From the NCBI GenBank assembly GCA_964626565.1, contig CAZVFX010000021.1, forward strand, positions 1 through 64,000: DNA of 64,000 bases. Reading direction: 5' to 3'. The stretch comes from CAZVFX01 sp964626565. GTDB lineage: Bacteria > Myxococcota_A > UBA9042 > CAIXZC01. Each line of letters begins with the position of its first letter. Position 1 is the stretch's first letter. Position numbers and translations under genes: made by a program. The notes under the pieces are model-generated. The model searched no databases, was not told where the DNA came from, and saw only the letters and a program-made list of their open reading frames with translations. This document shows, piece after piece, positions 1-9,200 of the stretch.

Positions 1-583
1 CTAGAAACACATATTTTAGCGCGAACGGCTTCCCGTGATTGTGAGTCATGAGCGGGGCGGTGTCCCTGAATACGGTAATCTTCCCTTCCGCGTTCCACTC
101 AACCTTGATCTCGTATGTGAAGGCAGGATCGATGCACGGAGTCGGGCACTTAATCCGAGTCTCTATACGCTCGGTGAAACCGCCGGTACTGGACAGGAAC
201 TTGAAGTGATTGTCATAAGTTGACCCGGTGCGAAGGTTGAAGAAGTCAGTTTGCGGGCTGTCCCCATCCGCCGAATGTGGTGAACCGTGAGCCGCCTCGT
301 ACATGTTGATGATGTGCTGCTTGTCGTGCTTGTGCTGAGGACTGTCCTCGTTAGGGTTCCAGTTGGTGACCTCAACCGACATGCCGCCCGCACTGATCGC
401 CTCAGGCAGCTCCCACCAGATCTGCTGAGGCGCCTTCCACCCACCGTCAACAAACTGCCCCCCATTGACGTTCCCCGTGCTCGACCCGTCCAACGGGTCC
501 TCCAGGACATAGTCAGCGGCGAAGGCCGGCTGGACCGTGACGGCTACCGCCGCCAGGAGAAAGAGGCTCACGCGCATTTTCAT
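1..583 (-). CDS. Secreted protein of unknown function, 3' end cut by the window edge
   Basis: An open frame runs without a stop from an ATG at 583 to base 1, giving at least 194 residues; the C-terminus lies outside the window. The start is set by GGAGG five bases upstream. Residues 1-22 form a Sec signal peptide (basic start, Leu/Ala/Val core, cleavage after AFA). The mature part is rich in Trp, His and Asp, with segments such as DPLDG, FVDGGWKAP and IWWELP that resemble a beta-sandwich carbohydrate-binding or concanavalin-A-like fold, but I do not recognise a named family. It lies 14 bases downstream of the HAD phosphatase gene and probably shares its transcript. Gene call firm; function unknown. 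Confidence 0.8.
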   Translation of the reverse strand, partial: MKMRVSLFLLAAVAVTVQPAFAADYVLEDPLDGSSTGNVNGGQFVDGGWKAPQQIWWELPEAISAGGMSVEVTNWNPNEDSPQHKHDKQHIINMYEAAHGSPHSADGDSPQTDFFNLRTGSTYDNHFKFLSSTGGFTERIETRIKCPTPCIDPAFTYEIKVEWNAEGKITVFRDTAPLMTHNHGKPFALKYVFL

Positions 584-597
584 GCTGCCCTCCGCAG

Positions 598-1656
598 TTA
601 TCGGGCGTCCGGAAACGCCACCGCAGTTTCCAAATGCTCCACATACCCCTTCACCGCCACGGTATCATCCTGCCCCGCATATTTGCCCACGATAAACGTA
701 CGCTCTTTAGCGACGCCCGCGTTTTGATACGCGGCGATGTCCGTCAAGGCATTGCCGTAGGCAGCGTAAATATTCAGCCCCCGGGCAGTCAGGTCCGTCA
801 GCACATCCGTCTTAAACTTCTCCACCCCCCGCGTCGTCGGCATTACCTGGGACGATTTGTCCGTGGTCCGCACCGCTCCGGGCGGAAAACCTTTCTCCTC
901 CAACCATTTCCGGGTCCTCCCCGTCAACGTCTCGGGCCTCCCCGTAATATAGATGGTCCGATAGCCTTTGGCGGCAACGGCTTTCACCACCTCCACCGCA
1001 CCCACGCGCATCTCTGGTGAGTAGTCACCCACCTGGTCCTCCAGCACCTCTCTCACGATCTCCGAATCGCCGGTGGTGAGCGTCCCGTCGATGTCGAACA
1101 CGACGGCCTGCTCGCCTTTCTTGAAGACGTGCATTTCCAGCCGAGCTACCGAATGGCCGCCTTTGACCAGCATCACCACCGGATACCGCCCGCCGGGGAG
1201 AGCCACGCTAGCCGGAATAGTGTAGAAGATCCTGCCGCCGTCATCCTTAATGCCAAAGTCGGTGCCGTAGTCACCGTCCCGGGTGGTAAGCGCCGTACCC
1301 AACGGCTCCCACGGACCGCAAGGAGGGGTTTTCTGGACAAAAATGTCCACCTTCTCATCTTTGAGGTCCTTGTGGGTTTTGCCATAGGCAAATTTTCCGA
1401 TGAGGGCCTGCGCCTCCCCTTCGAAAACGAGGGTATCCCTCCCCCGGTGCCTCGGGCTGCCCAGCTTCGCCGTGATCCTGCTGCGCTTGTGCCGCCATTT
1501 TGACACCGTTCCCGGTGCCTCGAAAGGGGTCGGAGTTGTACAAGACAGCGCCGTTGCCGCCGTCTTGTCTGCTTTGCCCTGGGCGTCAGCCCTGCCGCCG
1601 TAGCAAGCAGCCAGAATCAGACCAGAGGATAGGATGGCTGCGAGTTTGTTTTTCAT
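598..1656 (-). CDS. Lipoprotein HAD-superfamily (LNS2/lipin-like) phosphatase
   Basis: The 352-residue product starts at ATG 1656, chosen because it opens directly into a lipoprotein signal (LILAAC, Cys18); in-frame starts further upstream lack one. The N-terminal half (about 40-180) is a beta-rich region of unknown family. The C-terminal half carries HAD motifs: DIDGTLT near residue 186, YITGRP, a conserved Lys in the VEKFKTDVL stretch and GNALTDIAAY. This arrangement matches LNS2/lipin-like phosphatases and predicts Mg-dependent phosphomonoesterase activity outside the cytoplasm, perhaps on a lipid phosphate; the substrate is not readable. A TATACT sequence lies only six bases upstream of the start and no clear SD is present, so a short or leaderless transcript is possible. 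Confidence 0.85.
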   Translation of the reverse strand: MKNKLAAILSSGLILAACYGGRADAQGKADKTAATALSCTTPTPFEAPGTVSKWRHKRSRITAKLGSPRHRGRDTLVFEGEAQALIGKFAYGKTHKDLKDEKVDIFVQKTPPCGPWEPLGTALTTRDGDYGTDFGIKDDGGRIFYTIPASVALPGGRYPVVMLVKGGHSVARLEMHVFKKGEQAVVFDIDGTLTTGDSEIVREVLEDQVGDYSPEMRVGAVEVVKAVAAKGYRTIYITGRPETLTGRTRKWLEEKGFPPGAVRTTDKSSQVMPTTRGVEKFKTDVLTDLTARGLNIYAAYGNALTDIAAYQNAGVAKERTFIVGKYAGQDDTVAVKGYVEHLETAVAFPDAR

Positions 1657-2014
1657 GCCGGAAGTATAGCACTTGGGAAGCCGGCGGCAAAGCACCACGC
1701 ACAGTCTGCCCTCAACCAGTAAGGCAGGTCCAACGAGCCGGGAGGTTTCCTTGACAAAAGGAATCTTGGTCCAGGAGCTTTCCTTGAGAGCAGGAAACTG
1801 GTGGGGAGAACTCAAGCACCATCCAAGAGATCTTTGGCGCAGCTCCGGCGGCTGCGTCAAAGACGCCTCGAGGGAACGCGCCGCGCTGTGGGAAGCGATG
1901 GACGAAGTTGCCATTGATGAGGCTGTCCTTGTCACTCTTCACGAAGAGAGTGAAGAAGCCCGGCAAGGGCGCACGGTTCGAACTGTTCCCGCCTGGAAGT
2001 GGTTCCTCGGGCTT
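1657..2014. other. 358-bp intergenic region
   Basis: This gap lies between the HAD gene and the end of the GH4 gene, both on the minus strand. Open frames in it show no recognisable protein. A small inverted repeat is visible at about 1934-1953 (CACTCT/AGAGTG with an eight-base loop), without a following T-run. The HAD promoter should lie here. Nothing else is supported. Confidence 0.5.
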
Positions 2015-3406
2015 TCATAGCCCTTTGCCCAACGGAAACGCCGAGTAGTAGTCTTCAAACGTAGACAAAAACTCGTCCAGCAGGACGTCGGGCAAATCCG
2101 GGTCGTCGACCATGGGGTCCAGGGCCAGGGCCTGGCGCAGTTTGTCACGGTCACCTTCCACCGTGCCCGCCACAGACAGCTCATTAATCGCGATCTGCCG
2201 GCGGCACAACTCCGCCACCGCCTCCGGCAACGCCGGCTGAACTACCTGCTGAGGACCGCCGGGGAGTATCCTCAGCGGAGTCTCCACAATCGCACCGTCG
2301 GGGAGGTTCGGTATGCCGCCCGCGTTGGGCATGTTTAAACCCTCGTCCAAGTACGGACTACCGCTCAGGAACGACTCCGCGATGAACTCCGCCCGCTCAG
2401 AATGCACCTCCGAAAGTGGGGACAGATTGCCACTCTTCACCATACAATCTACGTCGTGCACTTTTTCGATCCTTCGCTCCTCTGCCCAGTCCAAATCGTA
2501 CATCTGGATGTCGAACCGCTTCCACGTATCCCGGGCCCTCGAATGGGTGTAGGGTAAGAACTCAGCGAGGTGCGTATCGCCCACGTTGGGCAGCATGCCG
2601 AACAGGTCGAACACTTTCCTCGTCAACGGCTCGAACGTCGGGTCGAACTCACGGTTCTGCTCAATCAACGCCGGATACAGGTCTGCCCCCGTTGCCAGCG
2701 ACTCGATTCGGTGGGTCCACGTAAAATGATTCACCCCGCACGACTCCATCTTGATCAGCTTCTTCGCCGCCTCCTGAATCACCACCGCCCGGGCGCAACT
2801 CTCAGTGGTCCAGCGGAAGTGGTACGCGGAAGGCAGCTCCAACCCGATCACCTTCGACAACAACACCCCGGCAAGGTAATAGCCGAACTCCACCTGGTGA
2901 CAGACCCCCACAAGTTTTAACTTGGAGAACTTCCTGATCGCAGTGCACACCCGGGGCACCGGGTTGGTATAGCTCACCAACAACGCATCGGGGCAGATAC
3001 GCTCCATCTCCTTCAAAATGGGCAGAATCAACGCGATGTTCCGGGCCGCATGAAACATCGCGGCAGGCCCGCCGTTCTCGGCATAGCTGTCGATCTGATG
3101 TTTGAGCAAAATTTCCCGGTCCCGGCGCCAGCACTCCTCACGATCTGTGGCAATGGACAGAATGACGCAGTCAGCGCCGTCGAGAGAGCGGCCCAGATCC
3201 GTGGTGGATTCCACCGTCTTGTTCAGCCCCCCGTCCCCGATAATCACCTTGCCCAACGCCTCCATCCGCGACACCGCAGACTCGTCGATGTCGTGCAAAC
3301 AGATCCGCGCCCCGTCCAACTTGTCCGAATACAACAACCCCTTCAACGCAGACGTGCCGAAAGAAGCACTCCCCGCCCCGATAATGGTTACCTTTGACAC
3401 CTTCAT
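2015..3406 (-). CDS. Glycoside hydrolase family 4 enzyme
   Basis: A 463-residue GH4 protein; start ATG 3406 has GGAGG five bases upstream and leads directly into the NAD-binding strand KVTIIGAGSASFG. Other GH4 hallmarks are YTNPVPR, the metal-ligand Cys-His of VGVCHQVEFG and the Asn-His of CGVNHFTW. GH4 enzymes cleave alpha- or beta-glycosides by an unusual NAD+ and Mn2+ dependent oxidation/elimination mechanism in the cytoplasm. The motifs do not settle which glycoside is used (alpha-glucosidase, alpha-galactosidase and alpha-galacturonidase all occur in the family). The gene begins ten bases after the antitoxin stop, so it is the third gene of the toxin-antitoxin transcript, an odd partner for a catabolic enzyme. 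Confidence 0.9.
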   Translation of the reverse strand: MKVSKVTIIGAGSASFGTSALKGLLYSDKLDGARICLHDIDESAVSRMEALGKVIIGDGGLNKTVESTTDLGRSLDGADCVILSIATDREECWRRDREILLKHQIDSYAENGGPAAMFHAARNIALILPILKEMERICPDALLVSYTNPVPRVCTAIRKFSKLKLVGVCHQVEFGYYLAGVLLSKVIGLELPSAYHFRWTTESCARAVVIQEAAKKLIKMESCGVNHFTWTHRIESLATGADLYPALIEQNREFDPTFEPLTRKVFDLFGMLPNVGDTHLAEFLPYTHSRARDTWKRFDIQMYDLDWAEERRIEKVHDVDCMVKSGNLSPLSEVHSERAEFIAESFLSGSPYLDEGLNMPNAGGIPNLPDGAIVETPLRILPGGPQQVVQPALPEAVAELCRRQIAINELSVAGTVEGDRDKLRQALALDPMVDDPDLPDVLLDEFLSTFEDYYSAFPLGKGL

Positions 3407-3416
3407 ATACCTCCAG

Positions 3417-3716
3417 CTACAGTTTGAAGCCCGCTGAATCGAGCCAATCCTCGAAATCCACATTGCGGACAATTCCCGCCCGCTTCAGCAAGTCGGGAAA
3501 CTCCCACGGTGATACCCCCAACTCCTCGCACACCTGCCCTTCCGACAGCTTTCCCGCCGCATATTCGGCCAGCACCGCCTCACGCTCGTCCTCAACCAGC
3601 CCACGCTTGATGAGCAGGCGCAGGTATGCGGCGCGCTCCAAGCCCTTGCGGCGCGCACGTTTGTCAACGTCCGCCAGCAACTCGTCAGGCAATCTCAACG
3701 TCGTGGGCTTGCTCAT
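3417..3716 (-). CDS. UPF0175-type antitoxin with ribbon-helix-helix N-terminus
   Basis: A 99-residue protein. Residues 1-50 read as a ribbon-helix-helix DNA-binding segment (TTLRLPDELLADVDKRARR); residues 50-99 match the UPF0175 pattern (LAEYAAGKLSEGQVCEEL, then a wHTH-like helix pair). UPF0175 proteins are the usual antitoxins of DUF3368 PIN toxins, and the neighbour upstream is such a toxin. The start codon overlaps the toxin stop in an ATGA, so translation is coupled. Gene order is toxin then antitoxin, the reverse of the usual arrangement. It probably binds the operator repeats at 4236-4253 and autoregulates. Confidence 0.85.
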   Translation of the reverse strand: MSKPTTLRLPDELLADVDKRARRKGLERAAYLRLLIKRGLVEDEREAVLAEYAAGKLSEGQVCEELGVSPWEFPDLLKRAGIVRNVDFEDWLDSAGFKL

Positions 3717-4222
3717 GTTTCCCTCCTTCCCTCTGCGGCCAACCGCTCGAACGCCGCAGCCATGATGTCCGGCGAATACCGGCCGAACCTCGACAACTTC
3801 TCCAACGCGGACCGGGTCCGGTTGCGGGCCAGAAGACCCGCCCGATGCAACTCCAGAACCAGACGGGGCGACGGTATGTAGTTCACACCCAGCAGCTTGC
3901 AGGCCCGAATCGCCCGCCCGTCATCAGTCAGCACCGCGTCCGCGTCTTCCTGGAAGTAGAGCAGGATGGCGGCCCGCTCACCGGCCCCCAGCGCCACCGG
4001 AATTTCCCTCTCCGTTGACACCTCGAGCACGCTGATTCTACCCTCAGTCACCATCTCCTGGACCAAGCCGGCATCCACAAACCGGTGAATATGCCCACCT
4101 CCACACACCTCCTGATGCACCGAGTCAGGCACAATCACCGCTGCCGCTTCCACCAGAACCGACAGCACTCCGGTCTTGGCAAGAAGGATCAACGAACTGG
4201 CATCGGCAACGAGTAATTTCAT
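3713..4222 (-). CDS. DUF3368 PIN-domain toxin (putative RNase)
   Basis: A 169-residue PIN-fold protein. Acidic residues typical of the metal-binding site are visible: Asp in LVADASSLILLAK at the N-terminus, Glu in LGAGERAAILLY and Asp in AVLTDDGRAIRACKLLG. This pattern is that of DUF3368, usually paired with UPF0175 antitoxins and expected to cleave RNA with Mg2+. Translation begins at ATG 4222 right after the promoter/operator region. Its stop overlaps the antitoxin start by four bases. Activity is inferred from family only. Confidence 0.85.
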   Translation of the reverse strand: MKLLVADASSLILLAKTGVLSVLVEAAAVIVPDSVHQEVCGGGHIHRFVDAGLVQEMVTEGRISVLEVSTEREIPVALGAGERAAILLYFQEDADAVLTDDGRAIRACKLLGVNYIPSPRLVLELHRAGLLARNRTRSALEKLSRFGRYSPDIMAAAFERLAAEGRRET

Positions 4223-4235
4223 GTATGTACCCGAT

Positions 4236-4253
4236 CGACTACATCCGACTACA
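4236..4253. promoter_or_regulatory. Direct-repeat operator candidate for the toxin-antitoxin operon
   Basis: Two copies of CGACTACA occur at 4236-4243 and 4246-4253, exactly 10 bp apart, so they face the same side of the helix. They lie between the -10 candidate and the toxin start. Ribbon-helix-helix antitoxins commonly bind such short tandem sites; binding here is inference. Confidence 0.45.
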
Positions 4254-4281
4254 CGCTACCTCTCCAGTGGCTGTGTGTCAA
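4253..4281 (-). promoter_or_regulatory. Candidate sigma70-type promoter of the toxin-antitoxin-GH4 operon
   Basis: Reading the minus strand, a perfect TTGACA (4281-4276) is followed after 17 bases by TAGCGT (4258-4253), a weak -10. The direct-repeat operator begins at the -10. Position and spacing suit transcription of the toxin gene starting at 4222. Confidence 0.4.
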
Positions 4282-4338
4282 CACTTCTCCATTGAGCGAG
4301 CAAGACTCCTTCAATTGAAGATCTGAGGTTATGCAACG

Positions 4339-4420
4339 CCACCAGCCCTTTCCGTCGAGTTCGCCCCGCTTTCCTCTGGACAAGCTGGCCGTCAGGGACG
4401 CGGCGGTCAGATTGAACTCG
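4339..4420 (-). repeat. Diverged or enlarged copy of the dispersed repeat
   Basis: On the minus strand this segment begins GAGTTCAATCTGA and ends AAAGGGCTGGTGGC, matching both ends of the elements at 5031-5081 and 5148-5199, with about 30 extra bases between. The relationship is suggestive rather than certain. Confidence 0.35.
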
Positions 4421-4722
4421 ATGCCAATACGATGGCCGATGTAAGATGCCTCCTCCCGCGCATCGGCAGTTCAACTTCCAGCTGCCGCAAGAAGATCGAC
4501 GAGAAGTGCAAAATAGTCACCACCAAGTGCATTTTTTTTGGCCACATCGCGTTCAAACCCCCGATAACAAAGGGTAGCCGGTCGCTTCGCAATCGGGTCC
4601 CGGGGGCCCGGTCGCGAGGCGCCGTTGGCACTTTGAATTGGCATGGGGTAATACGGCCTGGCCTCGACACGAGCCGAGGCGTCCAAAGTCCGCCTTCGCT
4701 GCAAACCGCAGCTTCGGCGTGG

Positions 4723-4758
4723 CACGACGCCTGGGCTTCCCGGGGCCCAGGCGTCGTG
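4723..4758. repeat. Perfect 14-bp inverted repeat with 8-base loop
   Basis: Arm CACGACGCCTGGGC (4723-4736) and its exact complement GCCCAGGCGTCGTG (4745-4758) enclose TTCCCGGG. The stem would be very stable in RNA or single-stranded DNA. No T-run follows on either strand, so a rho-independent terminator is not supported. Confidence 0.75.
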
Positions 4759-4938
4759 GTGGAGGGTGGCCAGAGCACAATGGCGGTAGGTCCACCTCAA
4801 AAACCAAGCGACCCGCTCTGGGCCGGTCCCCAAACTCACCTCCAGGGGCGAAGTCTGCCCTCGGAAAAAGGGAGGAAGAAGAAGAAGGAGTAACCCACCA
4901 ACCACCAAGAATCCCCCACCAACAATCGACGCACAACT

Positions 4939-4976
<38 letters not shown>

Positions 4977-5030
4977 CTCGCCCGCCAGATGGGCGCGGGG
5001 ACGGCGGATGACGAGAGGAGGTGGTGCAGA

Positions 5031-5081
5031 GTCACCAGCCCTTCGACTTGCCGCCAGGGCGGCGGTGTTCAGGGTAAACTC
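5031..5081 (-). repeat. Dispersed palindromic (REP-like) repeat, copy A
   Basis: Read on the minus strand it starts GAGTTTA, contains a GC-rich palindromic core (GCCGCC ... GGCGGC) followed by CAAGTCGAAGG, and ends TGGTGAC. The same order of blocks occurs in copy B, inverted 66 bp away, and the core recurs at 37749-37790. Confidence 0.6.
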
Positions 5082-5147
5082 GTATGGGACCCGGGCCGTT
5101 CCTGAACTACTGGTGCGACCGCCGGAGGCGGCCGGGTGACAAAGTTG

Positions 5148-5199
5148 GAGTTTAGCCAGAGTGCCGCGGCTTCCAGCCGCAAGTCGAAGGCGTGGTGAC
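5148..5199 (+). repeat. Dispersed palindromic (REP-like) repeat, copy B
   Basis: Same blocks as copy A in opposite orientation: GAGTTTA at 5148, palindromic core GCCGCGGC/GCCGC, CAAGTCGAAGG at 5180-5190 and TGGTGAC ending at 5199. A and B together form a large inverted repeat around a 66-bp spacer, as in BIME-type arrangements. Confidence 0.6.
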
Positions 5200-5285
5200 G
5201 CTAGTTTACACACCCGGTCGTCATGGACCTCCCTCTTCCAAGCGCAGCTTGGAGTTGGTATGTTCTGATACCGGAGGTGGCAAAC

Positions 5286-6134
5286 ATGAAACTTGCAGGC
5301 AAGGTAGCCATAGTCACCGGCGCCAGCCGTGGGATCGGGCGCGAAGTGGCGTTGAAACTGGCCCGTGAGGGTGCGGACGTGGTGGTCGCGGCGAAGACGG
5401 TGGAGCCGCACCCGAAGTTGCCGGGCACCATTCACACGGTGGCCGAGGAGATCCGTGCGCTGGGGAGAAAGGCGCTGCCGGTGCAGACCGATATCCGGGA
5501 CGAGGAGCAGATCGAGGCCATGGTAGCGGGGGCGGGTAGGGAATTCGGGAAGGTGGATATATTGGTGAACAATGCGGGTGCGTTGTGGTGGTATCCGGTG
5601 GAGGCGACGCCGGCGAAGCGTTTCGACCTCATTATGGACGTGAACGTCCGGGGTGCGTTTTTCGCGTCCCGGGCGGTTCTGCCGTGGATGAAGAGGGGCA
5701 AATGGGGGCACATCGTCAACATGTCTCCGCCCATCGATTTGAAGGTGTTGCCGGGCAAGGTGGCGTACATGATTTCGAAGTTCGGCATGACCATGGTGGC
5801 TCACGGGTTGGCTGAGGAGGTGAAGGGCGACAACATTGCGGTGAATGCGTTGTGGCCGGTGACTTTGATCGAGAGTCTGGCCACCATCAACTTCGGATTC
5901 GGCGGCCCTGAGAACTGGCGTAAGGCGGATATTGTAGCTGATGCCACGTACGCGATTGTGAGCGCAGAGCCGTCGGCGCGAACGGGACAGGCTTTGTTGG
6001 ACGAAGATGTACTAGCTGCGGACGGGGTGACCGATTTCGATAAGTACGCGTGTGTGCCCGGTTCTTCGCCCATGCGCATCCACTGGAATGTTGAGGCGGG
6101 CAGACCGGAGGAGAAGGCTCGCCTGACTGAGTAG
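5286..6134 (+). CDS. HSDL2-like short-chain dehydrogenase/reductase
   Basis: A 282-residue SDR; ATG 5286 has GGAGG eight bases upstream and opens straight into the Rossmann strand, so upstream in-frame starts were rejected. Visible: TGASRGIG (NADP(H) binding), the VVAAKTVEPHPKLPGTI segment, NNAG, Ser in NMSPPID and the catalytic pair Tyr-x3-Lys in AYMISKFG. The PHPKLPGTI and SPP features match the SDR domain of human HSDL2 and bacterial relatives, linked to lipid or sterol metabolism. A precise substrate cannot be read. A 7-bp hairpin and GGTAT/ATACC inverted repeat lie just upstream. Confidence 0.9.
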   Translation: MKLAGKVAIVTGASRGIGREVALKLAREGADVVVAAKTVEPHPKLPGTIHTVAEEIRALGRKALPVQTDIRDEEQIEAMVAGAGREFGKVDILVNNAGALWWYPVEATPAKRFDLIMDVNVRGAFFASRAVLPWMKRGKWGHIVNMSPPIDLKVLPGKVAYMISKFGMTMVAHGLAEEVKGDNIAVNALWPVTLIESLATINFGFGGPENWRKADIVADATYAIVSAEPSARTGQALLDEDVLAADGVTDFDKYACVPGSSPMRIHWNVEAGRPEEKARLTE

Positions 6135-6137
6135 CGT

Positions 6138-6167
6138 TGCTAGCCGCATCCTGCCTGTGTCATAATC
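6138..6167 (+). promoter_or_regulatory. Candidate promoter of P1
   Basis: TTGCTA (6138-6143), 18-base spacer, then extended -10 TGTCATAAT with CATAAT at 6162-6167. It begins three bases after the SDR stop and suits the P1 start at 6208. Confidence 0.45.
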
Positions 6168-6207
6168 GGAACAGATGAAAACAAACGAGCACTCGGGGAG
6201 GGTAAAA

Positions 6208-9200
6208 ATGTCCCGGCTGATGAGGGGTTTGTGCTTTGTGGCGGCGGGGCTGCTGGTTGGTTGCGGCGGCGGTGCACTTGACGTAAATCGGCACGACGCT
6301 GATGGCGGTGGAGGGGCTGACTTCTGGCGGCTGGCGGAGACGGAGGCGATGCAGTTCGAGGACACTGTCCTTCCGGAGATGAGCGATGACGTCTTTGTCC
6401 TGGATGTAGAGCCCGGAGCATTCGGCTATCCGTGCAACGACAGTTCGGAGTGCACTTCAGGATACTGCATCGTGTCCGGAGACGGGCAGGTGTGCTCTGT
6501 CACTTGCGTGGAGGAGTGCCCCAAGGACTGGCAGTGTGTGCAGGACTCGTCAGCCACACCGGACCTCATCTTCGTTTGCGTGCCGCCGGCGCTCACTTTG
6601 TGCACTCCCTGCATCGCGCACGAGGAGTGTCACATTGCCGGGATGGACACGGGGTCGAGGTGTGTGGATCGTGGTTCTGAAGGGGCCTATTGTGGTTCCG
6701 ACTGTGCGGCGGCCCCTTGTCCGGAGGGTTATGCGTGTGAAGAGGTGGAGTTGCTGGGGGGCAGCGCGGCTGAGCAGTGTGTTCCGGTGGGCGGAGTTGA
6801 GTGCGAGTGCAGCCAGTATGCGATTTCGCTGGAGGCTTCCACTGTGTGCTCCGTGACCAGTGGCGAGGGGAGTTGTGAGGGTGAGAGGGTGTGTACGGAC
6901 CATGGTCTGTCGGCGTGTGATGCAGGCGAGCCAACGGCTGAGGAGTGCAACGGCGCGGATGATGATTGCGACGGCGAGGTAGACGAGGGGTTCGGGCAGA
7001 CGAGTTGCGGGGTAGGCATTTGTGCGCACATGGTGGAGAACTGCCTGGAGGGAGAGCCGCAGGAGTGCGATGAGATGGCGGGCTCGAAGGTGGAGGAGTG
7101 CAACGGCGACGACGATGACTGCGACGGGGAAGTGGACGAGGATTTCCCCGACTCGAACGATGATGGAATTGCAGACTGCGTGAGTGATGATGACGATGGC
7201 GATGGCGTGATGGATTGGGAGGACAATTGCCCCACCGACTACAACGCTGATCAAGCGGACTTCGATCTGGATACGGTGGGAGATGAGTGCGACCCGGATG
7301 ACGACGATGATCAGGCCGCGGACGTAGACGACTGCATGCCGTTTAATGCCGACGTTTTCCCGGGTGCGGTTGAGGCTTGCAACGGCCTCGACGACGACTG
7401 CGACTTGGAGGTCGATGAGGAGTTGGGCAGCATCACGTGCGGGGTTGGAATCTGCGAACACACCGTGGACCAATGTGTCGGTGGTTCATCTCAGGTCTGC
7501 GAACCCATGGAAGGTGCTGACCTCGAAAAATGCGACGGTTTGGACAACGATTGTGACGGCCAGTTGGACGAGGGTTTTGACGATACGGACCTGGATGGAA
7601 TGGCGGATTGTGTGGACCTGGACGACGATGACGACGGCGTGTTGGACAGCGAGGACAACTGCCCACTGACCTCCAATGTGGACCAGTCCGACGTGGATGG
7701 GGATGGGTGGGGAGATGTCTGTGATTTCGGCTGCTTCCTACCTGCCATTGACGAGTGGGAGTTGGACTGCGACGGCATTCCCAACGACTTCGACAACTGC
7801 CCGACCATGGACAATCCGGACCAGGCGGACAACGACGGAGACACCACCGGGGATGAGTGTGACGGCGACGACGACAATGATGGTGTACCGGACGAAACGG
7901 ACAATTGCCATTTCGTATCCAACCCGGACCAGGCTGACGGTGACGGGGACGACGTGGGCGACGCCTGCGACGGGGACATGGATGGTGATGGGGTACCCGA
8001 CGACGTGGACAATTGCGTCGGTGTGAAGAACGAAGGGCAGGAAAACTTCGACGGAGACGACATGGGGGACGCTTGCGACCCGGACGACGACAACGACCAG
8101 GAGCCCGACGGGCTGGATTGTGCGCCGTTCGATCCGGACATTTCTCATCTTGCCCAGGAGTTGTGCAACGGCCTCGACGACGACTGCGATGGTTCAGCGG
8201 ATGAAGAGGGAGCGGGGGGGTGCGAGAACTACTATCTCGACCAGGATCTGGACGGGTGGGGTATCGACGCCCAGTTCAAGTGCCTCTGTGGACCTGCGGA
8301 CCTGTATCTTACCCAGGACACCGGGGACTGCGAGCCGCTGGACCCCGATGCATTCCCTACTGCGGCCGAGTCTTGCAACGGCAAAGATGACAACTGCAAC
8401 GGCGACGTCGACGAGGGGTTCTCCGACAAGGACAACGACGGGATCGCGGATTGCGTGGACCCGGATCTGGACGGCGACGGCGTACCCGATGTTGCGGACA
8501 ACTGCCCCGGTGTTTTCAACGACAGCCAGGCTGACTTCGACAACGACGGCCAGGGTAACGAGTGCGACCCGGACGATGACAACGACGGCGTGGGCGACGG
8601 CGAGGACTGTGAGCCCTTCGATGACGAAATCTCCCCTGCCCTGAACGAAGTTTGCGACGGCAAGGACAACAACTGCGACGGCGGGGTGGACAACGCTTTG
8701 GGGACGACGACTTGCGGAAAAGGGGAGTGCGAGCATGCCGAGGACAACTGCATCGGCGGCACCCCCAACCAGTGTGATCCTCTCCTGGGTATGTCCGACG
8801 AGGTGTGTGACCTGAAGGACAACGATTGCGACGGCAGCGTGGACGAGGGTTTTCCGGACACCGATGACGATGGTGAGTTGGACTGCATGGACGACGACGA
8901 TGACGGCGACGGGGATCCGGACCTAACCGATTGCGAGCCCCTGAACCCTGACGTCGGCAACACGAAGGTTGAAGAATGTTTCAGCGGAGTGGACGAGGAC
9001 TGCAACCCGGGCACGCCGGACGAGCCGGTGTTGGTGAATTGCCAGGCGCTGCTGGGCCAATGCCCCGGACTGGCTGACGGATACCGCTCCATCGACCCCG
9101 ACGGGGAAGGGCCGATTCAGGCGATGGACGTGTTTTGCGACATGACTTACACCGACGGCGGCTGGACCGGTTTTAACCCCCTCCAGGCATATCAGCTGTT

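Noticed and set aside
4723..4758. Perfect hairpin as a rho-independent terminator
   Set aside because: No T-run after either arm and no gene ending nearby.
4432..4893. Open frame of 153 codons in the 4.3-5.3 kb noncoding region
   Set aside because: No SD, no family signature, biased composition, and it runs through a perfect hairpin and a GAA-rich tract.
5223..5285. Upstream ATG at 5223 for the SDR
   Set aside because: The extra 21 residues fall in a hairpin region and lack SD, while ATG 5286 has GGAGG and starts at the Rossmann strand.
6550..7473. 307-codon open frame on the minus strand inside P1
   Set aside because: It is the mirror of Asp-rich repeats (GAC/GAT read backward as GTC/ATC) and encodes a Val/Ile-rich sequence with no family signature. 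P1 has a signal, SD and conserved domains.
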